Positions 1-6,694 of a stretch of DNA of 7,173 nucleotides are shown here, one piece after another. The DNA is taken from contig JBBIKZ010000119.1 in assembly GCA_037445185.1 (NCBI GenBank), positions 1 to 7,173 of the forward strand, in the 5' to 3' direction. Numbering within the stretch: the stretch's first letter is position 1; each line of letters opens with the position of its first letter. The notes below the pieces were generated by a model. That model did no database searches. It was not told where the DNA came from and saw only the letters and a list, made by a program, of their open reading frames with translations. Position numbers and translations under genes: made by a program. This DNA comes from JANWZL01 sp037445185. Its GTDB lineage: Bacteria > Pseudomonadota > Gammaproteobacteria > Burkholderiales > Thiobacillaceae.

Positions 1-27
1 TACATCCATGTAGAGGAGGAAGTCACG

Positions 28-249
28 ATGCATGCCCATCTCACCCCATCCGGCGCACCCGTGCTGTCCTGCGAGCTGGACGATCATTGTGTCCATGTGG
101 ACTGCAGCGCACTGCTGCCGGAACTGCCGAAATCCCTCGCGGACAATCCCGAGGTCCCGGATTACGTGGCCCACTTCTGCGGCTTGGACTACCTGGCCAA
201 GCGGTCCGCTGCGGCGGTGACGGAGGCCGAACCCGAAAAACCGGCCTGA
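28..249 (+). CDS. small hypothetical protein, 73 aa
   Basis: Unrecognised small protein. It begins at an ATG preceded by a strong ribosome binding site, AGGAGG at 14-19, eight bases upstream. Codon third positions are strongly G/C, as in neighbouring genes, which supports real coding. The protein is acidic, has no signal peptide or membrane segment, and contains four cysteines (residues 15, 21, 26 and 51), three of them close together with histidines nearby in the pattern C-x5-C-x4-C. Metal binding or a redox role is possible, but no known motif is matched. The C-terminus is a charged, Ala/Glu/Pro-rich tail. The reading frame is also open back to base 1, so a longer protein entering from outside the window cannot be excluded, although the ribosome binding site argues for this start. 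A TAG at 11-13 in another frame could be the end of a preceding gene. It lies 165 bases before lapG; shared transcription is possible but unproven. Confidence 0.6.
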   Translation: MHAHLTPSGAPVLSCELDDHCVHVDCSALLPELPKSLADNPEVPDYVAHFCGLDYLAKRSAAAVTEAEPEKPA

Positions 250-414
250 ACGCCGCCCGCCTCCCCCCCCCGCGCCTGGCTGGCCCAGGGCGTGGTGAAG
301 AGACCTGTCTTGCGCCCGTGATGGGCGCCAGGAAGTGCTGCAGTCGCGCCCGGCGTAAAGACTCCCCCGCCGCTGCCGTTATCCCTGGCATTATCCACCC
401 CCTGTCGGATCTGC
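250..414 (+). other. intergenic gap before lapG: C9 run and hairpin
   Basis: This 165-base gap holds a run of nine C (263-271), a perfect hairpin GCGCCC/GGGCGC (312-317 with 323-328, five-base loop) and a short direct repeat TTATCC at 379-384 and 391-396. The hairpin has no T run after it, so it is not a convincing terminator. I see no clear -35/-10 pair and no Shine-Dalgarno before the lapG GTG. The lapG promoter, if it is here, is not identifiable by eye. Confidence 0.4.
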
Positions 415-1080
415 GTGCGGCGCATCCTGCTGAGCCTGCTGTGCCTGGCCCTGGCGGCTCAAGCCTCCGAGCCTGAGATCCTGCCCGACGAACGACTCAT
501 CGCCCTGGTCGCCGAGCGCCACGGCCAGGCAGCCGCCGGGCGGCTCAGGCAATGGCGCGAGCTGGTCAGGCAGATCCACGGCATGCATGAGGAGGGGCGG
601 GTGGAGCGGGTCAATCGCTTCTTCAACCGCATCCCCAGCAAGCATGACCGGGACCTCTGGGGGCGGGAGGACTACTGGGCCTCACCGCTGGAGATGCTGA
701 TCAGCAACGGCGGCGACTGCGAGGACTTCGCCCTGGCAAAATACTTCACCCTGCGGGCCGCCGGCGTACCCAACGACCGTCTGCGCATCACCTATGTGCG
801 GGCGTGGATCGCACGGGAAAGCCGGATGGAATCGCACATGGTGCTGTCCTATTATCCCTTTCCGGACTCGGATCCCCTCATCCTCGACAATCTGGTGGCC
901 GAGGTGCGTCCGGCCGCCGAGCGCACCGATCTCACCCCCACCCTGGGCTTCAACGCCGAGGGGCTGTGGTCCGCCAAACAGCGGGGCCAGGCCGGCCGGC
1001 TGGGGGAGGTCAGCAGCCTAGTCCACTGGAACGATCTGCGCGAGCGCATGCGCCAACAACGCACGGGAGTACTGCGATGA
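415..1080 (+). CDS. lapG: LapG-type periplasmic cysteine protease (transglutaminase-like, peptidase C93)
   Basis: A 221-residue periplasmic protease that cleaves the N-terminal region of LapA-type RTX adhesins, releasing them from the outer membrane and dispersing biofilm. An N-terminal signal peptide is visible (RR, then a Leu-rich core, likely cleavage after AQA at residue 17). The bacterial transglutaminase-like triad is present: Cys102 in GGDCEDFA, His141 in ESHMVL and Asp158 in LILDNL. The acidic residues flanking the cysteine, Asp101 and Glu103, match the calcium-binding pair known in LapG. The start is a GTG; it is the only usual start codon in this frame after the stop at 319-321 and places the signal peptide correctly, but no clear Shine-Dalgarno precedes it. 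The mature length is close to that of the family (Pseudomonas LapG is somewhat longer). The stop overlaps the lapD start (ATGA), indicating translational coupling. Its activity is expected to be restrained by the adjacent LapD. The adhesin substrate is not in the window. Confidence 0.93.
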   Translation: MRRILLSLLCLALAAQASEPEILPDERLIALVAERHGQAAAGRLRQWRELVRQIHGMHEEGRVERVNRFFNRIPSKHDRDLWGREDYWASPLEMLISNGGDCEDFALAKYFTLRAAGVPNDRLRITYVRAWIARESRMESHMVLSYYPFPDSDPLILDNLVAEVRPAAERTDLTPTLGFNAEGLWSAKQRGQAGRLGEVSSLVHWNDLRERMRQQRTGVLR

Positions 1081-2984
1081 AATCCGTCAGCCTGAAAACC
1101 CTGCTGGTGGCGACGCTGAGCCTGGCCTTCCTGCTGCTGGCCGTGCTGCTCGTCTCGGCCAATCTGGCCCACACGCGGGACTTCCTGACGCGACAGTTGC
1201 AGACCCATGCCCAGGAGACCGCCATCACCCTGGCCCTGCAGCTCTCGCCTGCCCTCCAGGCCAGGGATACGGCCACCGTCACCAATACGGTGGACGCCCT
1301 GTTCGACAGCGGCTACTACCGGCGCATCGCGCTCACCGCCCCCGGCGGCGAGCGCATCCTGCAGCGGGAGCTGGCGGTGAGGGTGGAGGGGCCGCCGGAC
1401 TGGTTCATCCGCCTCATCCCCCTGGAGACCCCGGCGGGCACCGCCGAGGCCCTAGCCGGCTGGCAGCGGGCCGCCGTGGTCGAGGTGGTGAGCCATCCCG
1501 GCTATGCCTATCGCCAGCTCTGGCAGACCACCCGCTCGGTCATCCTCTGGACCCTGGCTCTGGGCGCGGCAGCCGTCCTGCTCGCGGTCTGGCTGCTCAG
1601 AGGCGCCCTGCGGCCCTTGGGCGACATGGAACGCCTGGCCATGCACATCGCCGAGGGCCGCTTCGAGCAGCTGCCGGACACCCACCCCATACGCGAACTC
1701 GCCACCATCAGCGCGGCCATGAACCGCATGTCCGCCTCCGTCGAGCGCATGCTGGACGAGCAGCGCCAGTTGGTGGAGAAACTGCAGCAGGAGCTCTATC
1801 GCGACGACCTGACCGGCCTGTTCAACCGCGCCTACCTGCTCTCCGCCACCGACGCCGCCCTGGCGGAATCCGGTCAGACGGTGGGGCTTGCCATCCTGCG
1901 CTTCGGCGGCCTGACCGAACTCAATGCGCATCAGGGCCGCGCCGGCGGCGACCAGCTGGTGCGGGCGGCGGCCAGCGTCACCGGTGTCCTGGCGGGGGAA
2001 TTCAACGGCGTGGCCGGGCGCCTGGACGGCGGCCAGTTCGCCGTGCTGCTCGGTGAGACCCAGGAGACCACCCTGGCGGAACTCGCCCAGCGGCTGGCGG
2101 AGGCCGGTGCCCGCATCCTGCTCGAATTGGGGGCCGAGGCCTGGTGCGACACCCACGTGGGCGCCGCCCTGGCCACGGGGGCCCAGCGTGCCACCCTGTT
2201 CGCCGCGGCGGACGCCGCCCTGCGCGATGCCCGCCTCGGGCCCTCGGGCAGCTTCCGCCTGGCCACGGGCACGCCGCCGGGCGCCCAGGACATGCGCAAG
2301 GCCCTGATGCAGGCCATCGAGCAGCACGACCTGCAGCTGGAATGGCAACCGGTGTTGCGCTGCCCCGACCTGACCCTGGATCACTTCGAGGCCTTTGCCC
2401 GCCTGCCCGCCGGTCAGGGCGAGCTGCTGCCGGCCGGCGCCTTCGTGCACCTGGCCGAGGAGGCGGGTCTCATCGCCACCCTGGACGAACTGATCCTGAC
2501 CCAGGCCTGGATGCTGCTCGACGGCAAGCAGACCCCCGGCGCCGTCAATCTCTCCGCCGCGAGCCTGACGAGCCCCGGCTTCACCGACTGGCTCAGGCAG
2601 CTGGTTCCCACACCTGCCCAGCTGCGCCTGGAGGTGAACCTGAACGCGGTGCTCGCCACTGCCGGTGCCCTGGAGGCCCTGACCACCCTCAAGGAGGCGG
2701 GATTCCCCATCGTGCTTGACCGCTTCGTGCCCCAGCTCGACACCCTGGCCCGACTGCGCGAGCTGCGGCCCTGGGGGGTCAAGGTGGAAGGCGCCCTGTG
2801 CCGGCAGGCGCGCGACGACGCGGACACCCGCGCCCTGCTCACCACCCTTTGCGTGCACGCCCGCGAACTGGGCATCGTCATCGGCGCGACGGGTGTGGAG
2901 CGCGAGGATCAGCGGCAGGCCCTGTGCGAGCTGGGCTTCGATGGCGTGCAGGGGCGGCTCTACGGCAAGCGTGAACTGATCTAG
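1077..2984 (+). CDS. lapD: LapD-type c-di-GMP receptor (periplasmic LapD/MoxY-N domain, HAMP, degenerate GGDEF-EAL)
   Basis: A 635-residue inner-membrane receptor that binds cytoplasmic c-di-GMP and, by inside-out signalling, holds LapG at its periplasmic domain. Layout: membrane helix about 9-30; periplasmic domain 31-153, with GW at 128-129 matching the conserved Trp loop that contacts LapG; second helix about 154-174; HAMP about 175-228; a helical linker; GGDEF-like domain about 244-395 starting at DDLTGLFNR; EAL-like domain about 405-635. Both catalytic centres are degenerate: the GGDEF position reads DGGQF (317-321), EAL reads EAF (438-440), and the DDFG-type metal motif reads DRFV (548-551). 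This is receptor-like, as in Pseudomonas LapD, so neither cyclase nor phosphodiesterase activity is expected. I chose the ATG at 1077 because it overlaps the lapG stop and gives a proper first helix; an upstream in-frame ATG at 804 lies inside lapG. The TAG stop is part of the CTAG bordering the adjacent repeat element. Confidence 0.93.
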   Translation: MKSVSLKTLLVATLSLAFLLLAVLLVSANLAHTRDFLTRQLQTHAQETAITLALQLSPALQARDTATVTNTVDALFDSGYYRRIALTAPGGERILQRELAVRVEGPPDWFIRLIPLETPAGTAEALAGWQRAAVVEVVSHPGYAYRQLWQTTRSVILWTLALGAAAVLLAVWLLRGALRPLGDMERLAMHIAEGRFEQLPDTHPIRELATISAAMNRMSASVERMLDEQRQLVEKLQQELYRDDLTGLFNRAYLLSATDAALAESGQTVGLAILRFGGLTELNAHQGRAGGDQLVRAAASVTGVLAGEFNGVAGRLDGGQFAVLLGETQETTLAELAQRLAEAGARILLELGAEAWCDTHVGAALATGAQRATLFAAADAALRDARLGPSGSFRLATGTPPGAQDMRKALMQAIEQHDLQLEWQPVLRCPDLTLDHFEAFARLPAGQGELLPAGAFVHLAEEAGLIATLDELILTQAWMLLDGKQTPGAVNLSAASLTSPGFTDWLRQLVPTPAQLRLEVNLNAVLATAGALEALTTLKEAGFPIVLDRFVPQLDTLARLRELRPWGVKVEGALCRQARDDADTRALLTTLCVHARELGIVIGATGVEREDQRQALCELGFDGVQGRLYGKRELI

Positions 2985-3002
2985 CCCGGATATTTCATAA
3001 GG
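2985..3002 (+). repeat. left terminal inverted repeat of the element
   Basis: CCCGGATATTTCATAAGG begins immediately after the lapD stop codon. It pairs 17 of 18 with the right end. Confidence 0.8.
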
Positions 3003-3034
3003 CCGCCCCTGACTTCGAACACTTGTCGCGCCTG

Positions 3035-3054
3035 GCCTGCCTTGACGGGCAGGC
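3035..3054 (+). repeat. hairpin inside the element
   Basis: GCCTGCC (3035-3041) pairs perfectly with GGCAGGC (3048-3054) around a six-base loop, extendable by wobble pairs. No T run follows, so a terminator role is not supported. Confidence 0.5.
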
Positions 3055-3155
3055 TGGCAGAAAACGATTTCGTACCGTCGGGCTGCGCGGACGCTGGCGG
3101 CCGCTTTGCGGCATCTTCGCGCCCCCGCTTGGCGCCCATAAGACACGCTATTGGC

Positions 3156-3174
3156 TTCGCGCGGGATGCGCGAA
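3156..3174 (+). repeat. second hairpin inside the element
   Basis: TTCGCGC (3156-3162) pairs perfectly with GCGCGAA (3168-3174) around a five-base loop. A smaller stem, GCCGC/GCGGC with a TTT loop, lies at 3100-3112. Confidence 0.5.
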
Positions 3175-3208
3175 TCTGCTCGCAAACCGCCTCACCACCC
3201 TCCCGCGT

Positions 3209-3226
3209 CCTCATGAAATATCCGGG
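3209..3226 (-). repeat. right terminal inverted repeat of the element
   Basis: On the minus strand it reads CCCGGATATTTCATGAGG, differing from the left end at one base. It is followed by CTAG, the same four bases that precede the left end. Confidence 0.8.
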
Positions 3227-3303
3227 CTAGGCCGCCCTCGTTTTCCGCCGGGAGGACATATCCCCGGGAGCGGCCGGCGCCGGCTCATGCCGACCAAACG
3301 AGC

Positions 3304-3337
3304 GTGTCACTGTCCCGTCATGCTGCGGCGCTAGCTT
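3304..3337 (+). promoter_or_regulatory. candidate Pho box and -10 upstream of the PhoD-type gene
   Basis: GTGTCAC (3304-3310), four bases, then CCGTCAT (3315-3321) form two seven-base half-sites spaced like the PhoB box (consensus CTGTCAT-N4-CTGTCAT). They match 11 of 14 positions if T or C is allowed at the last base of the half-site, and 10 of 14 against the strict form. Ten bases further is TAGCTT (3332-3337), a weak -10 at the position expected for PhoB-activated promoters. A start near 3343 would give a leader of about 28 bases. The function of the downstream gene supports the reading, but the match is imperfect and unproven. Confidence 0.45.
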
Positions 3338-3370
3338 GGCCAGTACCAACCCGACGCCCAGGAGCCTGCC

Positions 3371-5155
3371 ATGCGCCCGCATCGCCTCGTCCTCGCCCTT
3401 GCCCTCTGCCTGCCCGCCCTGGCCTCCGCGAGCACGCTCAGCCTGGGGGTCGCCGCCGGCGACGTGACCCAGACCTCCGCCGTGCTGTGGGCCGCGCCGG
3501 AGGCGAGCGGCACGCTGACCTTCGAGATCGCCGCCGATCCTACCTTCACGCACATCGTAGCCAGCCACGGCCTCACTGCCTCGGCTGGCATGCCGGCGAA
3601 ACTGCCGGTGAGCGGCCTCGTCCCCGGCAGCACCTACCACTACCGTGCCACCGACGTCGCCGGCAACAGTGCCGCCGGCCGGTTCAGGACACCGCATGCC
3701 GGCGGCCACAACGGTTTGCGCTTCGGCGTGAGCGGGGACTGGCGCGGCCCGCTCGCCCCCTACCCGGCGGTGGCCAACGTCGCCACGCGCGGCCTGGAGG
3801 GGTTCGTCAAGCTGGGCGACACCATCTATGCTGAGAACTACGACGCCTTCCCCGTGGTGACGGTGGACACCCTGGACGGTTACCGCGGCCGCTATCGCGA
3901 GACCCTGTCCGACAACCTCGGCCAGACCAACCAGATCCGCATGCTGCGCCAGTCCACCGCCGTGCTGGCCAGCATCGACGACCACGAGGTGGTGAACGAT
4001 TTCGCCGGCGGGGCACCATCCGTCAGCGACAGCCGCTTCCCCCCCGGCTACGCCCACATCAACGAGACGCCGCGCTATCAGGCGGGCCTGCAGGCCTTCC
4101 ATGAGTACATGCCGATCAACCACCTCGCCTACGGTGCCACCGGCGACGCCCGCACCGCCGGCAAACCCATGCTCTACCGGGCACAGACCTATGGCCGGGA
4201 TGCCGCCCTGTTCCTGCTCGACAACCGCTCCTTCCGCGATGCCGGCCTGCCCGGCGTGACCAACCCGCTCGACCCCAGCCAGGTGGGCGCCTTCCTGCAG
4301 GCCTCCCAGTTCGCCCCCCGTACCCTACTGGGCCAGCAACAGCTCACGGACCTGCAGACCGATCTGCTCCAAGCCCAGCAGGACGGCGTGACCTGGAAGT
4401 TCGTGCTCACCGCCGAGCCCATCCAGAAGCTGGGCGTGGTAGGCGCCAGCGACCGCTACGAGGGCTATGCCGCCGAACGCGATGCCCTGCTCAAGTTCAT
4501 CGACGCGAACGGCATCCAGAACGTGGTCTTCGTCGCCGCCGACGTGCACGGCACGGTGGTCAACAACCTCAACTACTTCGACCCCGTCAGCATGACCACC
4601 AAGCCCGTCGCGGCTTGGGAGATCACCACCGGCCCGGTCGCCTTCGCCGACCCCTTCGGCCCCACCGTGATCGAGCTGGCCAGCGCCGCCGGGCTGCTCA
4701 CGCCGGGCCAGCAGGCCCTGTACAACCTCCTGCTCGCCAACCGCATGTACCCGCAGCTGGAGAGCTTCGTCCAAGGCCTGATCGACGGCGTGCTCACCCA
4801 GGCCAACGCCGCCCTGGCGGCCACGGCATTCGGCGCCAACTTCTACGACCCCATCGGGCTCACCGGCTCCGGCATCCCGCACACCCTGCTCGCCGGCGGC
4901 TGGACCGCCACCCACACCTACGGCTGGACCGAGTTCGACATCGACCCGGCCACCCAGGCCCTGACCGTGACCACCTGGGGCGTGCCCTATTACGACATCG
5001 TGGCCCTGACCAGCGACCCGGCCGCCATCGCCGCCCTCACCCCCTACGTCGTCAGCCAGTTCCAGGTCGCCGCCGTGCCCGAACCCGAGACCTGGGCCAT
5101 GCTGCTCGCCGGTCTCGGGCTGGTTAGCCTGGTGGCACGCCGCAGCCGGGGTTGA
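3371..5155 (+). CDS. secreted PhoD-type alkaline phosphatase/phosphodiesterase with PEP-CTERM sorting tail
   Basis: A 594-residue exported metallophosphoesterase expected to release phosphate from organic esters outside the cytoplasm. Order: signal peptide (likely cleavage after ASA, residue 20); a beta-sandwich PhoD N-terminal domain about 22-108; a catalytic domain with GVSGDWR (Asp123), KLGDTIY (Asp150), SIDDHEVVND (Asp203, Asp204, His205) and AADVHG (Asp391, His393), which are the metal-binding motifs of the PhoD family; an Ala/Leu-rich helical insertion about 430-490; and a C-terminal PEP-CTERM signal (VPEP at 569, hydrophobic helix, ARRSRG end). The tail implies processing by an exosortase encoded elsewhere and release to, or attachment within, the cell surface or EPS. 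The ATG at 3371 has AGGAG six bases upstream. Canonical PhoD is Tat-exported, but no twin-arginine motif is visible here. It is probably cotranscribed with the next gene, 72 bases away. A candidate Pho box lies upstream. The exact substrate is not predictable. Confidence 0.9.
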   Translation: MRPHRLVLALALCLPALASASTLSLGVAAGDVTQTSAVLWAAPEASGTLTFEIAADPTFTHIVASHGLTASAGMPAKLPVSGLVPGSTYHYRATDVAGNSAAGRFRTPHAGGHNGLRFGVSGDWRGPLAPYPAVANVATRGLEGFVKLGDTIYAENYDAFPVVTVDTLDGYRGRYRETLSDNLGQTNQIRMLRQSTAVLASIDDHEVVNDFAGGAPSVSDSRFPPGYAHINETPRYQAGLQAFHEYMPINHLAYGATGDARTAGKPMLYRAQTYGRDAALFLLDNRSFRDAGLPGVTNPLDPSQVGAFLQASQFAPRTLLGQQQLTDLQTDLLQAQQDGVTWKFVLTAEPIQKLGVVGASDRYEGYAAERDALLKFIDANGIQNVVFVAADVHGTVVNNLNYFDPVSMTTKPVAAWEITTGPVAFADPFGPTVIELASAAGLLTPGQQALYNLLLANRMYPQLESFVQGLIDGVLTQANAALAATAFGANFYDPIGLTGSGIPHTLLAGGWTATHTYGWTEFDIDPATQALTVTTWGVPYYDIVALTSDPAAIAALTPYVVSQFQVAAVPEPETWAMLLAGLGLVSLVARRSRG

Positions 5156-5174
5156 TCCGATCCGCACGCACCCC

Positions 5175-5196
5175 AAGCCCTCCGGGCATGGGGCTT
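5175..5196 (+). other. weak hairpin between the PhoD-type and phytase-like genes
   Basis: AAGCCC (5175-5180) pairs with GGGCTT (5191-5196) around a ten-base loop; an alternative inner stem is GCCC/GGGC (5177-5180 with 5184-5187). No T run of useful length follows, so read-through into the next gene is likely. It might partly attenuate transcription or protect the mRNA. Confidence 0.3.
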
Positions 5197-5227
5197 TACC
5201 TCGCTCAAGTAACTACAGGAGTCACGC

Positions 5228-6610
5228 ATGTACACGCTCAAACCGCTCGCCCTGGGCCTGACTCTGGCCCTCTCCACCACCGTGCAGGCCAACACCCTGA
5301 TCGGTTTTGCCTCCCTGCCCGCGAACACCTACGCAACCGGACCGACCTCGGGCCAGTTCGCTGGCAGCGGTGCCAACGGCAACCCCCTGCCGCTCATCGA
5401 CAAGCAACCCGTGCAGGGCTTTTCTTCGGTACTCGACGGGCCGGTGCCAGGGACGTTCTACGTGATGTCGGACAATGGCTTCGGCGCCAAGACCAACTCC
5501 GCCGATGCCCTCCTGCGCGTCTATGCCGTACGGCCGGACTTCCGCACCGCTGGTGGCGGCACCGGCATGGTCATGCCGGTGGATTTCCGCACCGGCGCCC
5601 CGCTGCCGTCCTTCGATGCGCGCAGTTATATCGAGCTGCACGACCCTGATCGCATGCTGGGCTACCCCATCGTCGCCGACATGACGCACTACCCCAACGG
5701 TACCGGCACCATACCCGTCGATCCAAGCATCAAGGCCGGCCGAATTCTTAGTGGTTACGATCTCGACATCGAGTCCATCCGTCGCGACAAAGAGGGTAAC
5801 CTGTGGTTCGGCGACGAGTTCGGTCCCTTCCTGATCAAGACCGACGCCCAGGGCAAGATCCTGCAGCGCGACATCGCCACCCTCAACACACGCGGCTTCG
5901 GCAGCAACCCGCTGGTGCAGGCACCGCAAAACCCCTACCTCGGCAGCGGTGTCGCCAATCTGCCCGGCTCCGGTGGTTTCGAGGGGATGGCGCTCAACAA
6001 GAGCGGCACCCTGCTCTACCCCCTGCTCGAGAAGCACATCAACGACGACCCAGATGCCCGCCGGCTGATCATCAACGTATTCGATCTCGCCACGGGCACC
6101 TACACCAGCACGACGCATGCCTACCGGCTGGAATCGGCCAGTCACGCCATCGGCGACCTCACCGCGATCAGTGATACCCAGTTGCTGGTCATCGAGCGCG
6201 ACAACCGCCAAGGGGATCCCCGTGACCCGACTTTCACCAACCCGGCCCAGTTCAAGAAGATCTACAAGATCGACCTGAGCCGCACCAACACCGACGGCTT
6301 CGTCGAGAAGACCGAGCTGGTCGATCTGATGAATCTGCACGACCCGCACGACCTCGATGGCGATGGCAGGACCACGTTCAACTTCCCCTTCGTCACTATC
6401 GAGAGCGTGCACATCATCGACCCGCACACCTTGTTGGTGATCAACGACAACAACTACCCCTTCAGCGCCGGGCGTACCTTCGGCGTGTCCGACAACAACG
6501 AGTTCATCCTGATCTCGCTCGCTCAGCCCGTGCCCGAGCCCGAGACTTGGGCAATGCTGCTCGCCGGTCTGGGGCTAATCGGCCTCATGGCCCGCCGCCG
6601 TCCGGCCTGA
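5228..6610 (+). CDS. secreted phytase/esterase-like beta-propeller protein with PEP-CTERM tail
   Basis: A 460-residue exported protein of the 'esterase-like activity of phytase' family (Pfam Phytase-like). Family features seen: signal peptide cleaved near VQA (residue 21); FYVMSDNGFGAKTNS (77-91); DLDIESIRRDKEGNLWFGDEFGPF (178-201), rich in acidic residues likely to bind calcium or substrate; GGFEGMALNKSGTLLYPLLEK (249-269); a DLDGDG loop (375-380) resembling a calcium-binding loop; and IESVHIIDPHTLLVINDNN (391-409). The C-terminus is a PEP-CTERM signal (VPEP at 435, ending ARRRPA), so it shares the export and exosortase route of its upstream neighbour. AGGAG lies six bases before the ATG. 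Position between a phosphatase and a glycerophosphodiesterase supports a role in organic-phosphate breakdown, but activity in this family is poorly tested, and phytase versus general phosphoesterase cannot be decided here. Confidence 0.85.
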   Translation: MYTLKPLALGLTLALSTTVQANTLIGFASLPANTYATGPTSGQFAGSGANGNPLPLIDKQPVQGFSSVLDGPVPGTFYVMSDNGFGAKTNSADALLRVYAVRPDFRTAGGGTGMVMPVDFRTGAPLPSFDARSYIELHDPDRMLGYPIVADMTHYPNGTGTIPVDPSIKAGRILSGYDLDIESIRRDKEGNLWFGDEFGPFLIKTDAQGKILQRDIATLNTRGFGSNPLVQAPQNPYLGSGVANLPGSGGFEGMALNKSGTLLYPLLEKHINDDPDARRLIINVFDLATGTYTSTTHAYRLESASHAIGDLTAISDTQLLVIERDNRQGDPRDPTFTNPAQFKKIYKIDLSRTNTDGFVEKTELVDLMNLHDPHDLDGDGRTTFNFPFVTIESVHIIDPHTLLVINDNNYPFSAGRTFGVSDNNEFILISLAQPVPEPETWAMLLAGLGLIGLMARRRPA

Positions 6611-6620
6611 GCCTGCCGCA

Positions 6621-6640
6621 GGGGCTGCCGCCTCAGCCCC
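6621..6640 (+). repeat. hairpin just after the phytase-like gene
   Basis: GGGGCTG (6621-6627) pairs perfectly with CAGCCCC (6634-6640) around a six-base loop, eleven bases after the stop codon. There is no T run; it may stabilise the mRNA 3' end or act together with the stronger terminator downstream. Confidence 0.45.
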
Positions 6641-6694
6641 AGCGAGGTGGTGAGGGGCCGTCGGTCGGCCCAGCAGACACTTTATTTACGCAGT

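Larger units (their letters stand above)
2985..3226. mobile_element. MITE-like non-autonomous element with 18-base inverted repeats
   Basis: A 242-base element with terminal inverted repeats: CCCGGATATTTCATAAGG at 2985-3002 matches the reverse complement of 3209-3226 with one mismatch (A versus G at repeat position 15). CTAG flanks both ends (2981-2984 and 3227-3230) and is the likely four-base target duplication. Because CTAG is itself a palindrome, it could instead be read as part of the repeats. No transposase gene is present; short open frames inside lack ribosome binding sites and protein-like composition. The interior is rich in hairpins (see separate entries). CTAG-type targets are known for some IS5-group elements, and some IS1380-type elements give four- to five-base duplications; I cannot assign a parent from the sequence. 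As RNA, the paired ends could fold into a long stem and may help end lapGD transcripts. Confidence 0.8.

Noticed and set aside
379..396. TTATCC direct repeat as a lapG operator
   Set aside because: Only six bases repeated once, with no other support.
804..1076. N-terminal extension of lapD starting inside lapG
   Set aside because: The extension is a Gly/Arg/Pro-rich out-of-frame reading of lapG; the ATG at 1077 gives the expected first membrane helix.
1452..3185. 577-codon minus-strand open frame across lapD
   Set aside because: Low-complexity Gly/Gln/Arg-rich product opposite a well-supported gene; typical antisense shadow in GC-rich DNA.
3273..3284. GCCGGCGCCGGC palindrome upstream of the PhoD-type gene
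   Set aside because: Composed only of G and C in GC-rich DNA, so chance symmetry is likely.
3023..3334. Short open frames within the inverted-repeat element
   Set aside because: No ribosome binding site, no transposase-like residues, Arg-rich composition.
3227..4123. 298-codon minus-strand open frame across the PhoD-type gene
   Set aside because: No family resemblance and it overlaps clear catalytic motifs on the other strand.
5222..6427. 401-codon minus-strand open frame across the phytase-like gene
   Set aside because: Val/Gly/Asp-rich shadow; the + strand has the signal peptide, family motifs and sorting tail.
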